Part shown: piece after piece, positions 23,862 to 31,938 of the stretch
Numbering within the stretch: the stretch's first letter is position 1
Layout: every line of letters starts with the position of its first letter
DNA from: Roseococcus sp.
GTDB lineage: Bacteria; Pseudomonadota; Alphaproteobacteria; Acetobacterales; Acetobacteraceae
Direction of reading: 5' to 3'
Assembly (NCBI RefSeq): GCF_019747315.1
Contig: NZ_JAIEQY010000020.1
Coordinates: 1-35,821 of the forward strand
DNA length: 35,821 nucleotides
Translations under genes and position numbers: made by a program
The notes under the pieces: model-generated
What the model was told of the DNA's origin: nothing
Seen by the model: the letters and a program-made list of their open reading frames with translations, nothing else
Databases searched by the model: none

Positions 23862-24637
23862 AACGCGGGCTTCTGGCCATCGGCCTGGGTTTTCTCTGGG
23901 CGCCCATCGCGCTGATGGCCGCCTATGCCTTTTCCGACAGCCGTGTGCCCTTCGAATGGGGTGGCTTTTCGCTGCGCTGGTTCGCGGCATTGGCGGCCAA
24001 TGAGCGGCTGCTGGACGCAGCCTGGCTCTCGCTGCGCATCGGCACGGCGGCGGCGAGCCTGGCCACGCTGCTGGGCCTGGCCCTGGGCTGGGTCCTGGCG
24101 CGGCATGGACGCTTCACCGGGCGGCCGATCTTCGGCGTGCTGGCGGGCGCACCGCTGGTACTGCCCGAAGTGGTGATGGGCCTCGCGCTGCTGCTGCTCT
24201 TCGTGGGGCTCCAGGCGCTGACGGGCTGGCCCGCGCAGCGCGGCGCCGGGACGGTGTGGCTGGCCCATGCGGGGCTCGGCATGGCCTATGTGGCGGTGCT
24301 GGTGCAGGCACGGCTGGCGGGTCTCGACCCCGCGCTGGAGGAGGCGGCGGCCGATCTCGGCGCCAGCCCCGCCGTGGTGTTCGGTACCATCACCCTGCCG
24401 CTGATCGCACCGAGCCTGGTGGCGGGCTGGCTGCTTGCCTTCACCCTTTCGCTCGATGACGTGGTGCTGGCGAGTTTCGTCTCCGGCCCGGGTGCGACCA
24501 CCTTGCCGGTCTACCTGTTCTCCCAGCTGCGCCTGGGGATGACGCCGGAGGCCAATGCGTTGGCAGTTGTAATGCTGGCCCTGGCCGGCGGCTTCGGGCT
24601 CCTGGCCTGGGCGATCAGGCCCGGGCTCAGCCGTTGA
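23858..24637 (+). CDS. Polyamine ABC transporter, permease 2 (PotC/PotI type)
   Basis: A 259-residue inner-membrane permease, partner of the preceding one. It has the EAA loop EEAAADLGASPAVVFGTITL and the conserved segment LSLDDVVLASFVSGPG, characteristic of PotC/PotI (about 205-220). It is the last gene of the operon. Its 3' end overlaps the convergent cheZ-type gene by 11 bases (24627-24637). Confidence 0.92.
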   Translation: MKRGLLAIGLGFLWAPIALMAAYAFSDSRVPFEWGGFSLRWFAALAANERLLDAAWLSLRIGTAAASLATLLGLALGWVLARHGRFTGRPIFGVLAGAPLVLPEVVMGLALLLLFVGLQALTGWPAQRGAGTVWLAHAGLGMAYVAVLVQARLAGLDPALEEAAADLGASPAVVFGTITLPLIAPSLVAGWLLAFTLSLDDVVLASFVSGPGATTLPVYLFSQLRLGMTPEANALAVVMLALAGGFGLLAWAIRPGLSR

Positions 24638-25250
24638 GCAGCGCGTCGATCTCGGCCTGAGCCAGGTCGGCGGCGCTGGGCGCGGCGGCCACGGTCTGCA
24701 TCTGGGTGCGCACCACCACCTTGGTCTCGGTGGGCCGCGCCTGGCCGGGCAGCACGCGCTCCAGCATCGTCTCCACCTGCTGCAGGTGCTGGATGGCACG
24801 GCGGATGCGCTGGCCCGTCACGTCCTGGAAGCTGCAGGCCTCGAAGATGGCATTCACCTTGACCGCCAAATCCTCCAGCCCCGCAGCGTCGCGCTGGCCG
24901 CTCATGATCCAGTCCTGGATCGCCTCGGCGGCTTCAAGGATGATGTTCGCGGCGGATTCGGTGGCCATCACCACGGCCTCCAGCTCCACGCCGCTGTTGC
25001 GGCTGGCCTCGGCCGGCATGGCCACCAGGTTGGCGATACGCTCATGCACCTGGGCCAATTCGCGGGAGAGCTTCTCCTCCGTCATGTCGGCGAGCTGGAC
25101 GCTGGCATGCAGCTCCGCGCTCAGCTCCGCGATGCGGCGATCCACGAAGCGGTTCATCTCCTGGAAAAGCGGGTGGAACTCCGCGCGGACGGCGGCGCCG
25201 ACGGCGGCGGTCAGCGTGTCCTGCAAGGCAGGCGTGGTCTCGTTCGGCAT
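24627..25250 (-). CDS. cheZ: CheZ-family CheY-phosphate phosphatase
   Basis: A 207-residue, mostly helical protein. ACSFQDVTGQRIRRAI (about 138-153) matches the active-site region of CheZ, with Gln142 positioned as the catalytic glutamine and D143 nearby. The C-terminal AEIDALLNG resembles the short tail that binds CheY. It removes phosphate from CheY-P to end a tumble signal. The start ATG 25250 has GAGG 9 bases upstream; an ATG 30 bases further up is possible. It is divergent from the chemoreceptor gene; no other che genes are in the window. Confidence 0.85.
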   Translation of the reverse strand: MPNETTPALQDTLTAAVGAAVRAEFHPLFQEMNRFVDRRIAELSAELHASVQLADMTEEKLSRELAQVHERIANLVAMPAEASRNSGVELEAVVMATESAANIILEAAEAIQDWIMSGQRDAAGLEDLAVKVNAIFEACSFQDVTGQRIRRAIQHLQQVETMLERVLPGQARPTETKVVVRTQMQTVAAAPSAADLAQAEIDALLNG

Positions 25251-25389
25251 GTTCGGGCACCTCGTGCATCGGAAAACCATGCGGAGATAGGGGTGGAGGC
25301 GTGAAGTCGCGGTTAACGGCCGATCTTCACGCATCAGCAAGGCTTCCCCCCTATCCATCGCGCCATGTGGCCGGAAGGAATGCAAGTCG

Positions 25390-27462
25390 ATGCGCGTAAG
25401 GACCCTGTTCAATCTGGCGATGCTGTCCATTGGCTGCGTCGCCACCCTCGTTGCGGGCGGCTTGGCCTGGGCCGAGTTCCGCAAGGCCGTGGCAGCGCGT
25501 GAGGCTGCCGGGCATGTGGCCGTCTCGGCCGACCTCCTGCGCCTGACTGAACGGCTCGTCATCGAGCGCGGCAACTACGTCATCCGCATGAACGCCGCCG
25601 GCGCCGCGGATTCCGGCGTCATGGACCGGCTGCGGGCGCTGGAGGTCGAGACGGATGCCGCGCTCCAGCGGACGCTGGACGCGCTGCGCGCCGCGGGGCT
25701 CGAGGCCGGGCTGCGCCGGCTGGACGCCATGCCCGCCGAGCTCACGGCCCTGCGCGGCGCGCTGCGCCCCGCCGCGCAGCAGCCGCTTGCAGCGCGGGAG
25801 GCGGCGCTTCGTGGTCGGCCGCAGGCCGCCTATGGCGAGTTGCTTGCCAGCGTCAGCCAATTGCTCGACGGCAGCCACCGGGCCGTGGCCCAGGCCGGCG
25901 GCGGGCTTGAGGGGCTGCTGCTCGTCGCGCGCATCACCTGGGATATCCGCGATGCCGCGAGCCGCCGGATTGTCCCGATCGGCACCGCGCTGAACAGCGG
26001 CCGCGCCCTGACGCCGGCCGAGCTGGAGACGATCGCAGGGGCGGGCATGGTGGTGGAAAGCGGCTGGAACCGTGCGCGCATGGTGGTGCGCATGCTGGGC
26101 GAGCCGCCCCGCCTGGCGCAGGCCGTCAGCGAAGTCCAGACGCGCTACTTTGGCGAGCCCGCCCGCATGACCGAGGCGCTGGTCGCCGCGGGGCGTGCGG
26201 GATCCGCCTATCCCCTGACGGGGGACGCCTTCACGGCCTGGGCGACGCCGAGCTTGCAGCTGCTCCTGCTGCTGCGCGACGCGGCGCTGGAGGCTGCGGT
26301 GGCCGAGGCACGGGCGGCGGAATCCGCTGCCTGGTGGAAGCTGGCCATGGTGCTCACCGGCGCGCTCATTGCCGGGCTCATGCTGGCGGGGCTGGCCGTC
26401 CTGCTGCGCCGGCGGGTGGTGACGCCGGTGCTGGACCTGACCTTGGGCGTGCAGCATCTGGCAGATGGCAACCTTGCGCGGAAAATCCCGCATGAGGGAC
26501 GCCGGGACGAGATCGGCCAGATGGCTGGCGCGCTGGAAGTGCTGCGCCACAATGCCGAAGCCGCGCGCGCCGCCGAGGCCGCCGCCGCTGCCGCCCAGGC
26601 CGCCAAGCTGGCCGAGGGCGAGCGGACCCAGGGCCTGATCCGTGCCTTCGAGGCTGAGGTGGCCGAGACGCTGGGCGCCTTCGCCGCCGCCGCCGCCCCG
26701 CTCGACGGCACGGCCGATCAGCTGGGCCGCGCCGCCGAGGAGGCCCGCGGCCGGGCGGAAGACATGGCCCGCGCCGCCGGCAGCGCCTTCGAGGAGGTTG
26801 GCCTGGTCGCCAATTCCACGGAGGAGTTGGCCGGCAGCATCGCCGATGTCGCACGCCAGGTTGCGGAGAGCGCTCGAATCGCCGCCAAGGCGGCCGAGGA
26901 CACGCGGGCGACGGATGCCGCCGTGGGTGTCCTGGTGGAGGGGGCGCAGCGCATCGGTGATGTGGTGGTGCTGATCAACTCCATCGCCGCGCAGACCAAC
27001 CTTCTGGCCTTGAACGCCACGATCGAGGCGGCGCGGGCGGGCGATGCCGGCAAGGGCTTCGCCGTGGTGGCGGGCGAGGTGAAGGCGCTGGCGGCGCAGA
27101 CCGCCAAGGCGACGGATCAGATCCGCGAGCAGATCGGCGCCATGCAGGGCGAGACGGGGCGCGCCGCGGATGCCATCCGCGGCATCGGGCGGACCATCGC
27201 GGAGGTGAGCGCCATCGCCGAGCAGGTGGCGGCGGCGGCGGAGGAACAGGCGGCGGCCACCAAGGAGATCGGCCGCGCCGTCTCCCGCGCGGCCAGCGGC
27301 ACCGAGGAGGTGTCCCGCCAGACCGCGCAGGTTCGCGAAGGGGCGGAGGTCACGGCTGCCGCCACCTCCGGCCTGCGCGAGGCCTCGGCCGGCCTTTCGG
27401 AGCAGGCGACCGCGCTGCGCGGCAAGGTGGATGGCTTCCTGGGCGCCATCCGGGCGGCGTAG
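25390..27462 (+). CDS. Methyl-accepting chemotaxis protein
   Basis: A 690-residue membrane receptor. The first helix is at about 7-28; a long periplasmic sensor region, mostly helical, follows to about 315. The second helix is at about 316-337 and a HAMP domain at about 339-391 ([21 protein letters not shown]). The signalling coiled coil has the conserved hairpin tip at 529-567 ([20 protein letters not shown], then [13 protein letters not shown]). Ligands are unknown; the sensor looks four-helix or longer, not Cache. The protein ends GAIRAA and so lacks a CheR/CheB-tethering pentapeptide. AGGA lies about 10 bases before ATG 25390. It is divergent from cheZ. Confidence 0.92.
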   Translation: MRVRTLFNLAMLSIGCVATLVAGGLAWAEFRKAVAAREAAGHVAVSADLLRLTERLVIERGNYVIRMNAAGAADSGVMDRLRALEVETDAALQRTLDALRAAGLEAGLRRLDAMPAELTALRGALRPAAQQPLAAREAALRGRPQAAYGELLASVSQLLDGSHRAVAQAGGGLEGLLLVARITWDIRDAASRRIVPIGTALNSGRALTPAELETIAGAGMVVESGWNRARMVVRMLGEPPRLAQAVSEVQTRYFGEPARMTEALVAAGRAGSAYPLTGDAFTAWATPSLQLLLLLRDAALEAAVAEARAAESAAWWKLAMVLTGALIAGLMLAGLAVLLRRRVVTPVLDLTLGVQHLADGNLARKIPHEGRRDEIGQMAGALEVLRHNAEAARAAEAAAAAAQAAKLAEGERTQGLIRAFEAEVAETLGAFAAAAAPLDGTADQLGRAAEEARGRAEDMARAAGSAFEEVGLVANSTEELAGSIADVARQVAESARIAAKAAEDTRATDAAVGVLVEGAQRIGDVVVLINSIAAQTNLLALNATIEAARAGDAGKGFAVVAGEVKALAAQTAKATDQIREQIGAMQGETGRAADAIRGIGRTIAEVSAIAEQVAAAAEEQAAATKEIGRAVSRAASGTEEVSRQTAQVREGAEVTAAATSGLREASAGLSEQATALRGKVDGFLGAIRAA

Positions 27463-27464
27463 CC

Positions 27465-28994
27465 CTACTCCGCCGCGTTGCGCACCGGCAGGGCGGGCGG
27501 CGCGCAGCCGGTGTCGCAGCAGCGGCCCGGCTGGCTGGAGGTGCGTTTGCCTTCATCAAGGATGCCGCGATCCAGCAGGCGCTCCACCAGAGCGCTGCGC
27601 TCCTCCGTCGGGTAGTTGCGCCAGATCTCGCGCTTCATGGCTTCCGGGCTGCCGCCGCCATGCAGCGAGATCACCGAATACCAGCCGCCCTGATTTGACG
27701 CGGTGAGGTCCTCCATGAAGCGCGCCACATCCAGGCGCTTCTCGGCGGGGATATCGGCGCGGCCTGCCAGCACGGCGGCCAGTGAGGCGGCGGTCTCGGG
27801 GTTGTGATCCTCGTCGGGGCCGGGCAGGGCCACGATCAACCCGCCCGAGACGTAGTGTGCCAGGCGATGCATGTCGTAGATCTGCGTCGCCAGCAGCAGC
27901 TTGCCGATATTGCTGAACACCGTCTCGGGCATCACGGCGCCGGACGGATCGCGCGTGCCATAGACGCTGGCCGCGACGCCACAGGCGAAGAAGCCTTCGA
28001 CGATCTTGATGAGGTCCACCATCGCGTCGCGCACATGGGCGTGGCGGTCGGTGTCCAGGCCATTGGCCTCGATCATCAGGGCGCCGGCGCCGATCAGCAG
28101 GTCGCCGAAGCCGGCGCGCGCCGCGATGCAGGAATGGCGGTGATGCGTGGCGTAGCTGGTGGTCATGAAGCCGGCTTCTTCGTGCTCGCCGGCGAAGAAG
28201 ACGCGCTCCCAGGGGACGAAGACATCCTCGAACATCACCACGCCGGTGGACTGGCCGTATTTGCCGCTGAAGCGGGCCGCGGCCTCGCCCGGGCGGCCGG
28301 CGGGGCGGGCGACGATGGTGATGCCCTCGGCATCCACCGGCACGGCGCAGCAGACGGCGAAATCCGCATCCTCGGCCGTCATGGTGCGGCAGGGCATGAC
28401 GAGGAATTCGTGCATATAGGGCGCGCCGGTGACGATGGCCTTGGTGCCGCGGATCACGATGCCGTCCGCCCGGCGCTCCTTGATGTGGACATGCACGTCG
28501 CGGTTCACCTGCTGGCCGGGGCGCTTGGAGCGGTCGCCCTTCGCATCCGTCATGGCGATGCCGAGCGAGAGATCGCGCGCCTGCACATCGTCCAGATAGG
28601 CCAGGAAGCGGGCATGGCGCTCACCCCCATGCACGTCATCGGCGCGCTTCGTCGCCTGATGGAGCGAATTCAGCGCGTCATGTGCCAAATAGCGCTGGGC
28701 GCAGCCGGATTCGCGGCAGAGCAGGCGCACGGCCTCCAGTTTGGTCAGCAGATCATCCGTGCTGTCATTCACATGCAGCATGCGGTTGGTGACGCGGCCC
28801 GAGGCCTTCTGTGTCGCCACCATCAGGCCCTGGTATTCCGGCCGCAGCGCGAAGTCATAGGTGACGCCCAGCGCATTGATGCCGGGGGCGAGCAGCGGCT
28901 CATCGGCCACGCTCCTCACCTGCTGGCCATTGACGAAAACGCGCGGCGAAAGCGCGCGGAGCGAGTCCCGATAGGCTTCGGCGGAGATCAGCAT
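27465..28994 (-). CDS. HpaB-family flavin-dependent hydroxylase (4-hydroxyphenylacetate 3-hydroxylase type)
   Basis: A 509-residue protein with the two-domain HpaB layout: an N-terminal part with GVTYDFALRPEYQGL and HVNDSTDDL, and a C-terminal part with VFVPWERVF, HHRHSCIAARAGFGDLLIGA and FSNIGKLLLA. HpaB enzymes hydroxylate phenols with FADH2 from a separate reductase (HpaC); none is nearby. The same fold includes 4-hydroxybutyryl-CoA dehydratase, which cannot be ruled out. The last 20 residues contain a CC-x2-x-C cluster (RCCDTGC), unusual for the family. ATG 28994 has AGGAAA upstream; the frame extends 9 codons above it. It is divergent from a TetR gene that probably controls it. Confidence 0.85.
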   Translation of the reverse strand: MLISAEAYRDSLRALSPRVFVNGQQVRSVADEPLLAPGINALGVTYDFALRPEYQGLMVATQKASGRVTNRMLHVNDSTDDLLTKLEAVRLLCRESGCAQRYLAHDALNSLHQATKRADDVHGGERHARFLAYLDDVQARDLSLGIAMTDAKGDRSKRPGQQVNRDVHVHIKERRADGIVIRGTKAIVTGAPYMHEFLVMPCRTMTAEDADFAVCCAVPVDAEGITIVARPAGRPGEAAARFSGKYGQSTGVVMFEDVFVPWERVFFAGEHEEAGFMTTSYATHHRHSCIAARAGFGDLLIGAGALMIEANGLDTDRHAHVRDAMVDLIKIVEGFFACGVAASVYGTRDPSGAVMPETVFSNIGKLLLATQIYDMHRLAHYVSGGLIVALPGPDEDHNPETAASLAAVLAGRADIPAEKRLDVARFMEDLTASNQGGWYSVISLHGGGSPEAMKREIWRNYPTEERSALVERLLDRGILDEGKRTSSQPGRCCDTGCAPPALPVRNAAE

Positions 28995-29006
28995 GGCGGC
29001 GTTTCC

Positions 29007-29020
29007 TGTGTACTTGCACA
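29007..29020. promoter_or_regulatory. Candidate operator for the TetR regulator
   Basis: TGTGTACTTGCACA, an imperfect palindrome with 10 of 14 positions symmetric (TGTG.A..T.CACA). It overlaps the predicted transcription start of the hpaB-type gene, as expected for a repressor site. Inference from symmetry and position. Confidence 0.38.
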
Positions 29021-29021
29021 A

Positions 29022-29051
29022 AATCTAACGCTGTTCGATTATGCGCGTCAA
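29022..29051 (-). promoter_or_regulatory. Candidate promoter of the hpaB-type gene
   Basis: On the minus strand TTGACG (29046-29051), 18 bases, TAGATT (29022-29027). The -35 matches five of six bases and the -10 four of six. The start point would fall near 29015, about 20 bases before ATG 28994. Confidence 0.42.
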
Positions 29052-29617
29052 TGAGTACATCCACCAAGAAGGAACTGGGCCGGCAGCGCATCCTGGATGC
29101 CGCGCGCGAGGTCTTCGCCGAGCAGGGGCTGGAGGGTGCCAGCCTGCGCGCCATCGCCGCGCGTGCGGGCTATACGCCGGCGGCGCTCTACTTCCATTTC
29201 GACAGCCGCGAGGCGATCTATGCCGAGCTGTTGCGCGTCTCCCTGGCGGAACTCGCCGCCGCCATCCGCACGGCGACCACCGGGCCGGACGCCTTCCGCG
29301 CGGGCGCGATGGCGCTGTTCGATTTCTACGCGGACCGCCCGCAGGAACTGGCCCTTGGTCTCTATCTCGGCCCGGGTGGGCCGGCGCCGCGCGGGCTGGG
29401 GCAGGGCGTTGACCCGGAACTGAATGCTCTGCTGCTGGAGGCGCTGGCACCCATCCGCGCCGCCGCCGCCGCGCGCTCCACCGAGCCGGATGCGCTGGTC
29501 GCGGAAATCTTCGCCCAGGCGGTGGGGTTGCTGGTCCTGTCGGAGACCCGCCGTTTGCGCTTGTTCGGATTGGCCGCGCGTGGATTGATGGCGCGCATGC
29601 TGGAGGAGAAGCCATGA
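29051..29617 (+). CDS. TetR-family transcriptional regulator
   Basis: A 188-residue protein with an N-terminal helix-turn-helix (RILDAAREVFAEQGLEGASL, then RAIAARAGYTPAALYFHFDS, residues about 13-53). The C-terminal ligand domain (about 60-188) is alpha-helical and not assignable to a ligand. It is divergent from the hpaB-type gene with 56 bases between them, typical of a local repressor. No clear Shine-Dalgarno precedes ATG 29051, and the best plus-strand -10 (GATTAT, 29037-29042) would start transcription almost at the ATG, so a leaderless message is possible. Its stop overlaps the next gene (ATGA, 29614). Confidence 0.9.
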   Translation: MSTSTKKELGRQRILDAAREVFAEQGLEGASLRAIAARAGYTPAALYFHFDSREAIYAELLRVSLAELAAAIRTATTGPDAFRAGAMALFDFYADRPQELALGLYLGPGGPAPRGLGQGVDPELNALLLEALAPIRAAAAARSTEPDALVAEIFAQAVGLLVLSETRRLRLFGLAARGLMARMLEEKP

Positions 29618-30159
29618 CCATGCTGGACCGCCGGACCTCGCTGCTGCTGCTCGTGGACCTGCAGGGCAAGCTGCACCCAGCCATCGAGGATGGCGCGGCC
29701 GTGGCGCGGGAGGCGCTGCGCCTCGCGCAGCTCGCCAAGCTTTTCGACATCCCCGTCTGGGCGACCGAGCACTGCCCGGACCGCATCGGCCCGCTGCTGC
29801 CCGAGCTGGCGGCGCTCAGCGAGAATACGGTTCACAAGACCAGCTTCGACGCCTGCCGCACCCCCGCCTTCCTCGATGCCTTGCCGGCTGACCGAACCGA
29901 CATCGTGATCTGCGGCTATGAGGCGCATATCTGCGTGATGCAGACGGCGCTTGGCCTGCTGGGCCTTGGCCGCCGCGTCTGGGCGGTGCGGGATGCCATG
30001 GGCTCCCGCCGCCTGGCGAGCCGGGAGGCGGCGCTGGCGCGGCTGGCCCGGGCCGGCGCCGAAATCATCACCACCGAGATGGCGGGCTTCGAATGGGCCG
30101 GGGACGCAACGGACCCAAGCTGGCGTTCCCTGCTGGCATTGGTGAAGGAGCCCGGCTAA
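29614..30159 (+). CDS. Isochorismatase-family cysteine hydrolase
   Basis: A 181-residue cytoplasmic protein with the catalytic triad of the family: D15 (LLVDLQGKL), K75 (VHKTSFDAC) and C107 (GYEAHICVMQTAL), the last preceded by the usual non-proline cis-peptide region. It resembles the YcaC-like subgroup rather than true isochorismatases. These enzymes hydrolyse amides, ureas or related bonds through a cysteine thioester. Its start overlaps the tetR stop by four bases, so it is expressed with the regulator and may act on a product of the hpaB-type reaction. Confidence 0.88.
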   Translation: MTMLDRRTSLLLLVDLQGKLHPAIEDGAAVAREALRLAQLAKLFDIPVWATEHCPDRIGPLLPELAALSENTVHKTSFDACRTPAFLDALPADRTDIVICGYEAHICVMQTALGLLGLGRRVWAVRDAMGSRRLASREAALARLARAGAEIITTEMAGFEWAGDATDPSWRSLLALVKEPG

Positions 30160-30187
30160 CAGGAGCCCCTCAACCCCCGGAGGCCCC

Positions 30188-30934
30188 GTGACCAGCAGGC
30201 GCGACATCGCGAATTCCGGCGCTGACCCGCGCCCGCGCTACCGGCAGATCGCCGATGATCTGCTGGCGCAGATCCGCGGCGGGCAGCATGCCATTGGCAG
30301 CATGCTGCCCACCGAGACCGAGCTTTGCGCCCTCTACGCCGCCTCGCGCCACACGATTCGCGAGGCGCTGCGGCTGGTGGAGGAGGCCGGGCTGGTCGCC
30401 CGCCGGCAGGGCAGCGGCACCACCGTCATCGCGCATGAAAATCGCGGCCGCTTCGTGCAGGAACTCACCAGCATGGGCGGGTTGCTGCAATATCCCGAGG
30501 AAACCCGCCTCACCGTCCTGCGTGCGCGCGAGGTGCCGGCGAGCGAAGTACCGGGTGTTCCGGTCGGCGAGGCCTGGCTGCGGGTGGAGGGCATTCGCCG
30601 GGTCCGGCTGACCACGGCGCCCATCGCCTTCACCATCATCCACATCCCCGCGGAATATGCCGCCGTGATTGAGGAGATCGGCCAGCAGCCAGTCTCGGTC
30701 TATACCCTGATCGAGCGGCGCTTCGGCTTGCAGCTCTCCGCCGTCGAGGTGGATCTCAGCGCCGGTGGCGTGCCGGAAGCGCAGGCCGCCCTGCTCGAGG
30801 TGGAGCCGGGCGCGCCCGCGCTGATGATCCGCCGCCGCTACCTCGACCAGAACGGACGCGTCTTCGAGGTGTCGGATGGCTGCCACCCCGCACCCCGCTT
30901 CACCTACCGGGCGACGCTCAAGCGCGAGCTGTGA
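30188..30934 (+). CDS. GntR-family regulator, HutC subfamily (UTRA domain)
   Basis: A 248-residue protein. The winged helix-turn-helix (about 18-82) reads RYRQIADDLLAQIRGG, then LPTETELCALYAASRHTIREAL and GLVARRQGSGTTVI. The UTRA effector domain follows (about 95-245, with VSVYTLIERRFGLQLS and ALMIRRRYLDQNGRVFEV). The start GTG 30188 has GGAGG 6 bases upstream. UTRA regulators usually respond to small metabolites of the pathway they control; here the adjacent CitE/PrpD/monooxygenase genes are the natural targets. The end overlaps the convergent CitE-like gene by 17 bases. Confidence 0.92.
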   Translation: MTSRRDIANSGADPRPRYRQIADDLLAQIRGGQHAIGSMLPTETELCALYAASRHTIREALRLVEEAGLVARRQGSGTTVIAHENRGRFVQELTSMGGLLQYPEETRLTVLRAREVPASEVPGVPVGEAWLRVEGIRRVRLTTAPIAFTIIHIPAEYAAVIEEIGQQPVSVYTLIERRFGLQLSAVEVDLSAGGVPEAQAALLEVEPGAPALMIRRRYLDQNGRVFEVSDGCHPAPRFTYRATLKREL

Positions 30935-31811
30935 GCCCGATCCGCTCGGCCAGCGCCACGATGCGCTGGGCGCGATCCACGATCGGGTAGTCCACAAAGC
31001 GCCCCTCCACCTGGATGGAGGCCAGTCCCTGCGCTTCGGCCTCAGCGAAGGCCGCAATGATGCGGCGGGCGCGCGCCACCTCCGCCTCCGCCGGCGAGAA
31101 GGCGGTATTGGCGATGGCGATTTGGTCCGGATGAATGCAGAGCTTCCCCTGGAAGCCCATGGCCACGCCCCGCGCGCAGGAGGCGGTGAAGGCCTCCATC
31201 TCGCGCAGCTCGATCCAGACCGTGTCGATGGGTGCTTCCAGCCCGGCGGCCCGGCTGTGCAGCACCATCTTTTCGCGCGCCCCTTCCAGCACCGTCTCGG
31301 CCAGGTCCCAGGTGATGCCGAGGTCGAGCGTGTAGTCGCCCGCGCCGAAGCTGAAGCGCTTGACGCGGCCGCCCATCGTAGCGGCGCAGGCGGTCAGCGC
31401 CGCAAGGCCGGCCATCCCGCGCGCTGTCTCGATGATCGGCATGATCTCGACCCCGCGATGGGGCAGGCCACGCTCGCGCTCCAGGCTGCTGATCAGCCAA
31501 TCCACCGCCACCAGTTGCGCGGGGTCCTCCAGCTTGGGCAGCACCAGGCCATCCAGGCGTGGCCCGACCACCGCCTGGATGTCGCCGGGGCAGAATTCCG
31601 TGTCGAAGGCGTTCACGCGGACGAAGCCGCGGCAGGTGCGCGGGCGTTCCAGCGCCGCATTGACCAAGGCGCGGGCGGCGACCTTGGCCGAGATCGCCAC
31701 CGCGTCCTCAAGGTCGAGGATGCAGGCATCGGCGCCGGAGGTCAGCACCTTCTCGGCGCGGCGGGCATGGTCGCCGGGGGCGAAGAGGAAGGTGCGGTTG
31801 GGGGCGGTCAT
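30918..31811 (-). CDS. HpcH/HpaI-CitE-type lyase (malyl-CoA or citramalyl-CoA lyase-like)
   Basis: A 297-residue TIM-barrel enzyme. ATG 31811 is chosen because CAGGAG lies upstream and the family start (NRTFLFAPGDHARRAEK) follows at once; the open frame above it is not homologous. Key residues are the arginine in FVRVNAFD, E118 (IPIIETARG region) and D149 (FGAGDYTLDLG) as the expected Mg2+ ligands, and GKLCIHPDQ (212-220). Family members cleave or form C-C bonds of malyl-CoA-like thioesters, or hydrolyse malyl-CoA. The substrate is probably an intermediate of the neighbouring pathway. It is divergent from the PrpD-type gene. Confidence 0.9.
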   Translation of the reverse strand: MTAPNRTFLFAPGDHARRAEKVLTSGADACILDLEDAVAISAKVAARALVNAALERPRTCRGFVRVNAFDTEFCPGDIQAVVGPRLDGLVLPKLEDPAQLVAVDWLISSLERERGLPHRGVEIMPIIETARGMAGLAALTACAATMGGRVKRFSFGAGDYTLDLGITWDLAETVLEGAREKMVLHSRAAGLEAPIDTVWIELREMEAFTASCARGVAMGFQGKLCIHPDQIAIANTAFSPAEAEVARARRIIAAFAEAEAQGLASIQVEGRFVDYPIVDRAQRIVALAERIGLTARA

Positions 31812-31874
31812 GCGGCGTCTCCTGCGGTGTTGCGTCGCTGATAGGCGGGGTGCGGAGCGGCGTCCAGATAGATT

Positions 31875-31891
31875 TGTCCGTATGTTTGACA
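31875..31891. promoter_or_regulatory. Candidate operator in the CitE/PrpD divergent region
   Basis: TGTC (31875-31878), nine bases, GACA (31888-31891), a short inverted repeat in the 127-base divergent region. It would suit a GntR/UTRA dimer. Weak support; the arms are only four bases. Confidence 0.25.
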
Positions 31892-31938
31892 GGACCGCCC
31901 TGGCCGGCCCATCCTTCGCGGAAAGGGAGACAAACGCC

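Noticed and set aside
31360..31938. In-frame extension of the PrpD-type gene to 31360
   Set aside because: This part is antisense to the CitE-like gene; homology and a ribosome site both start at 31939.
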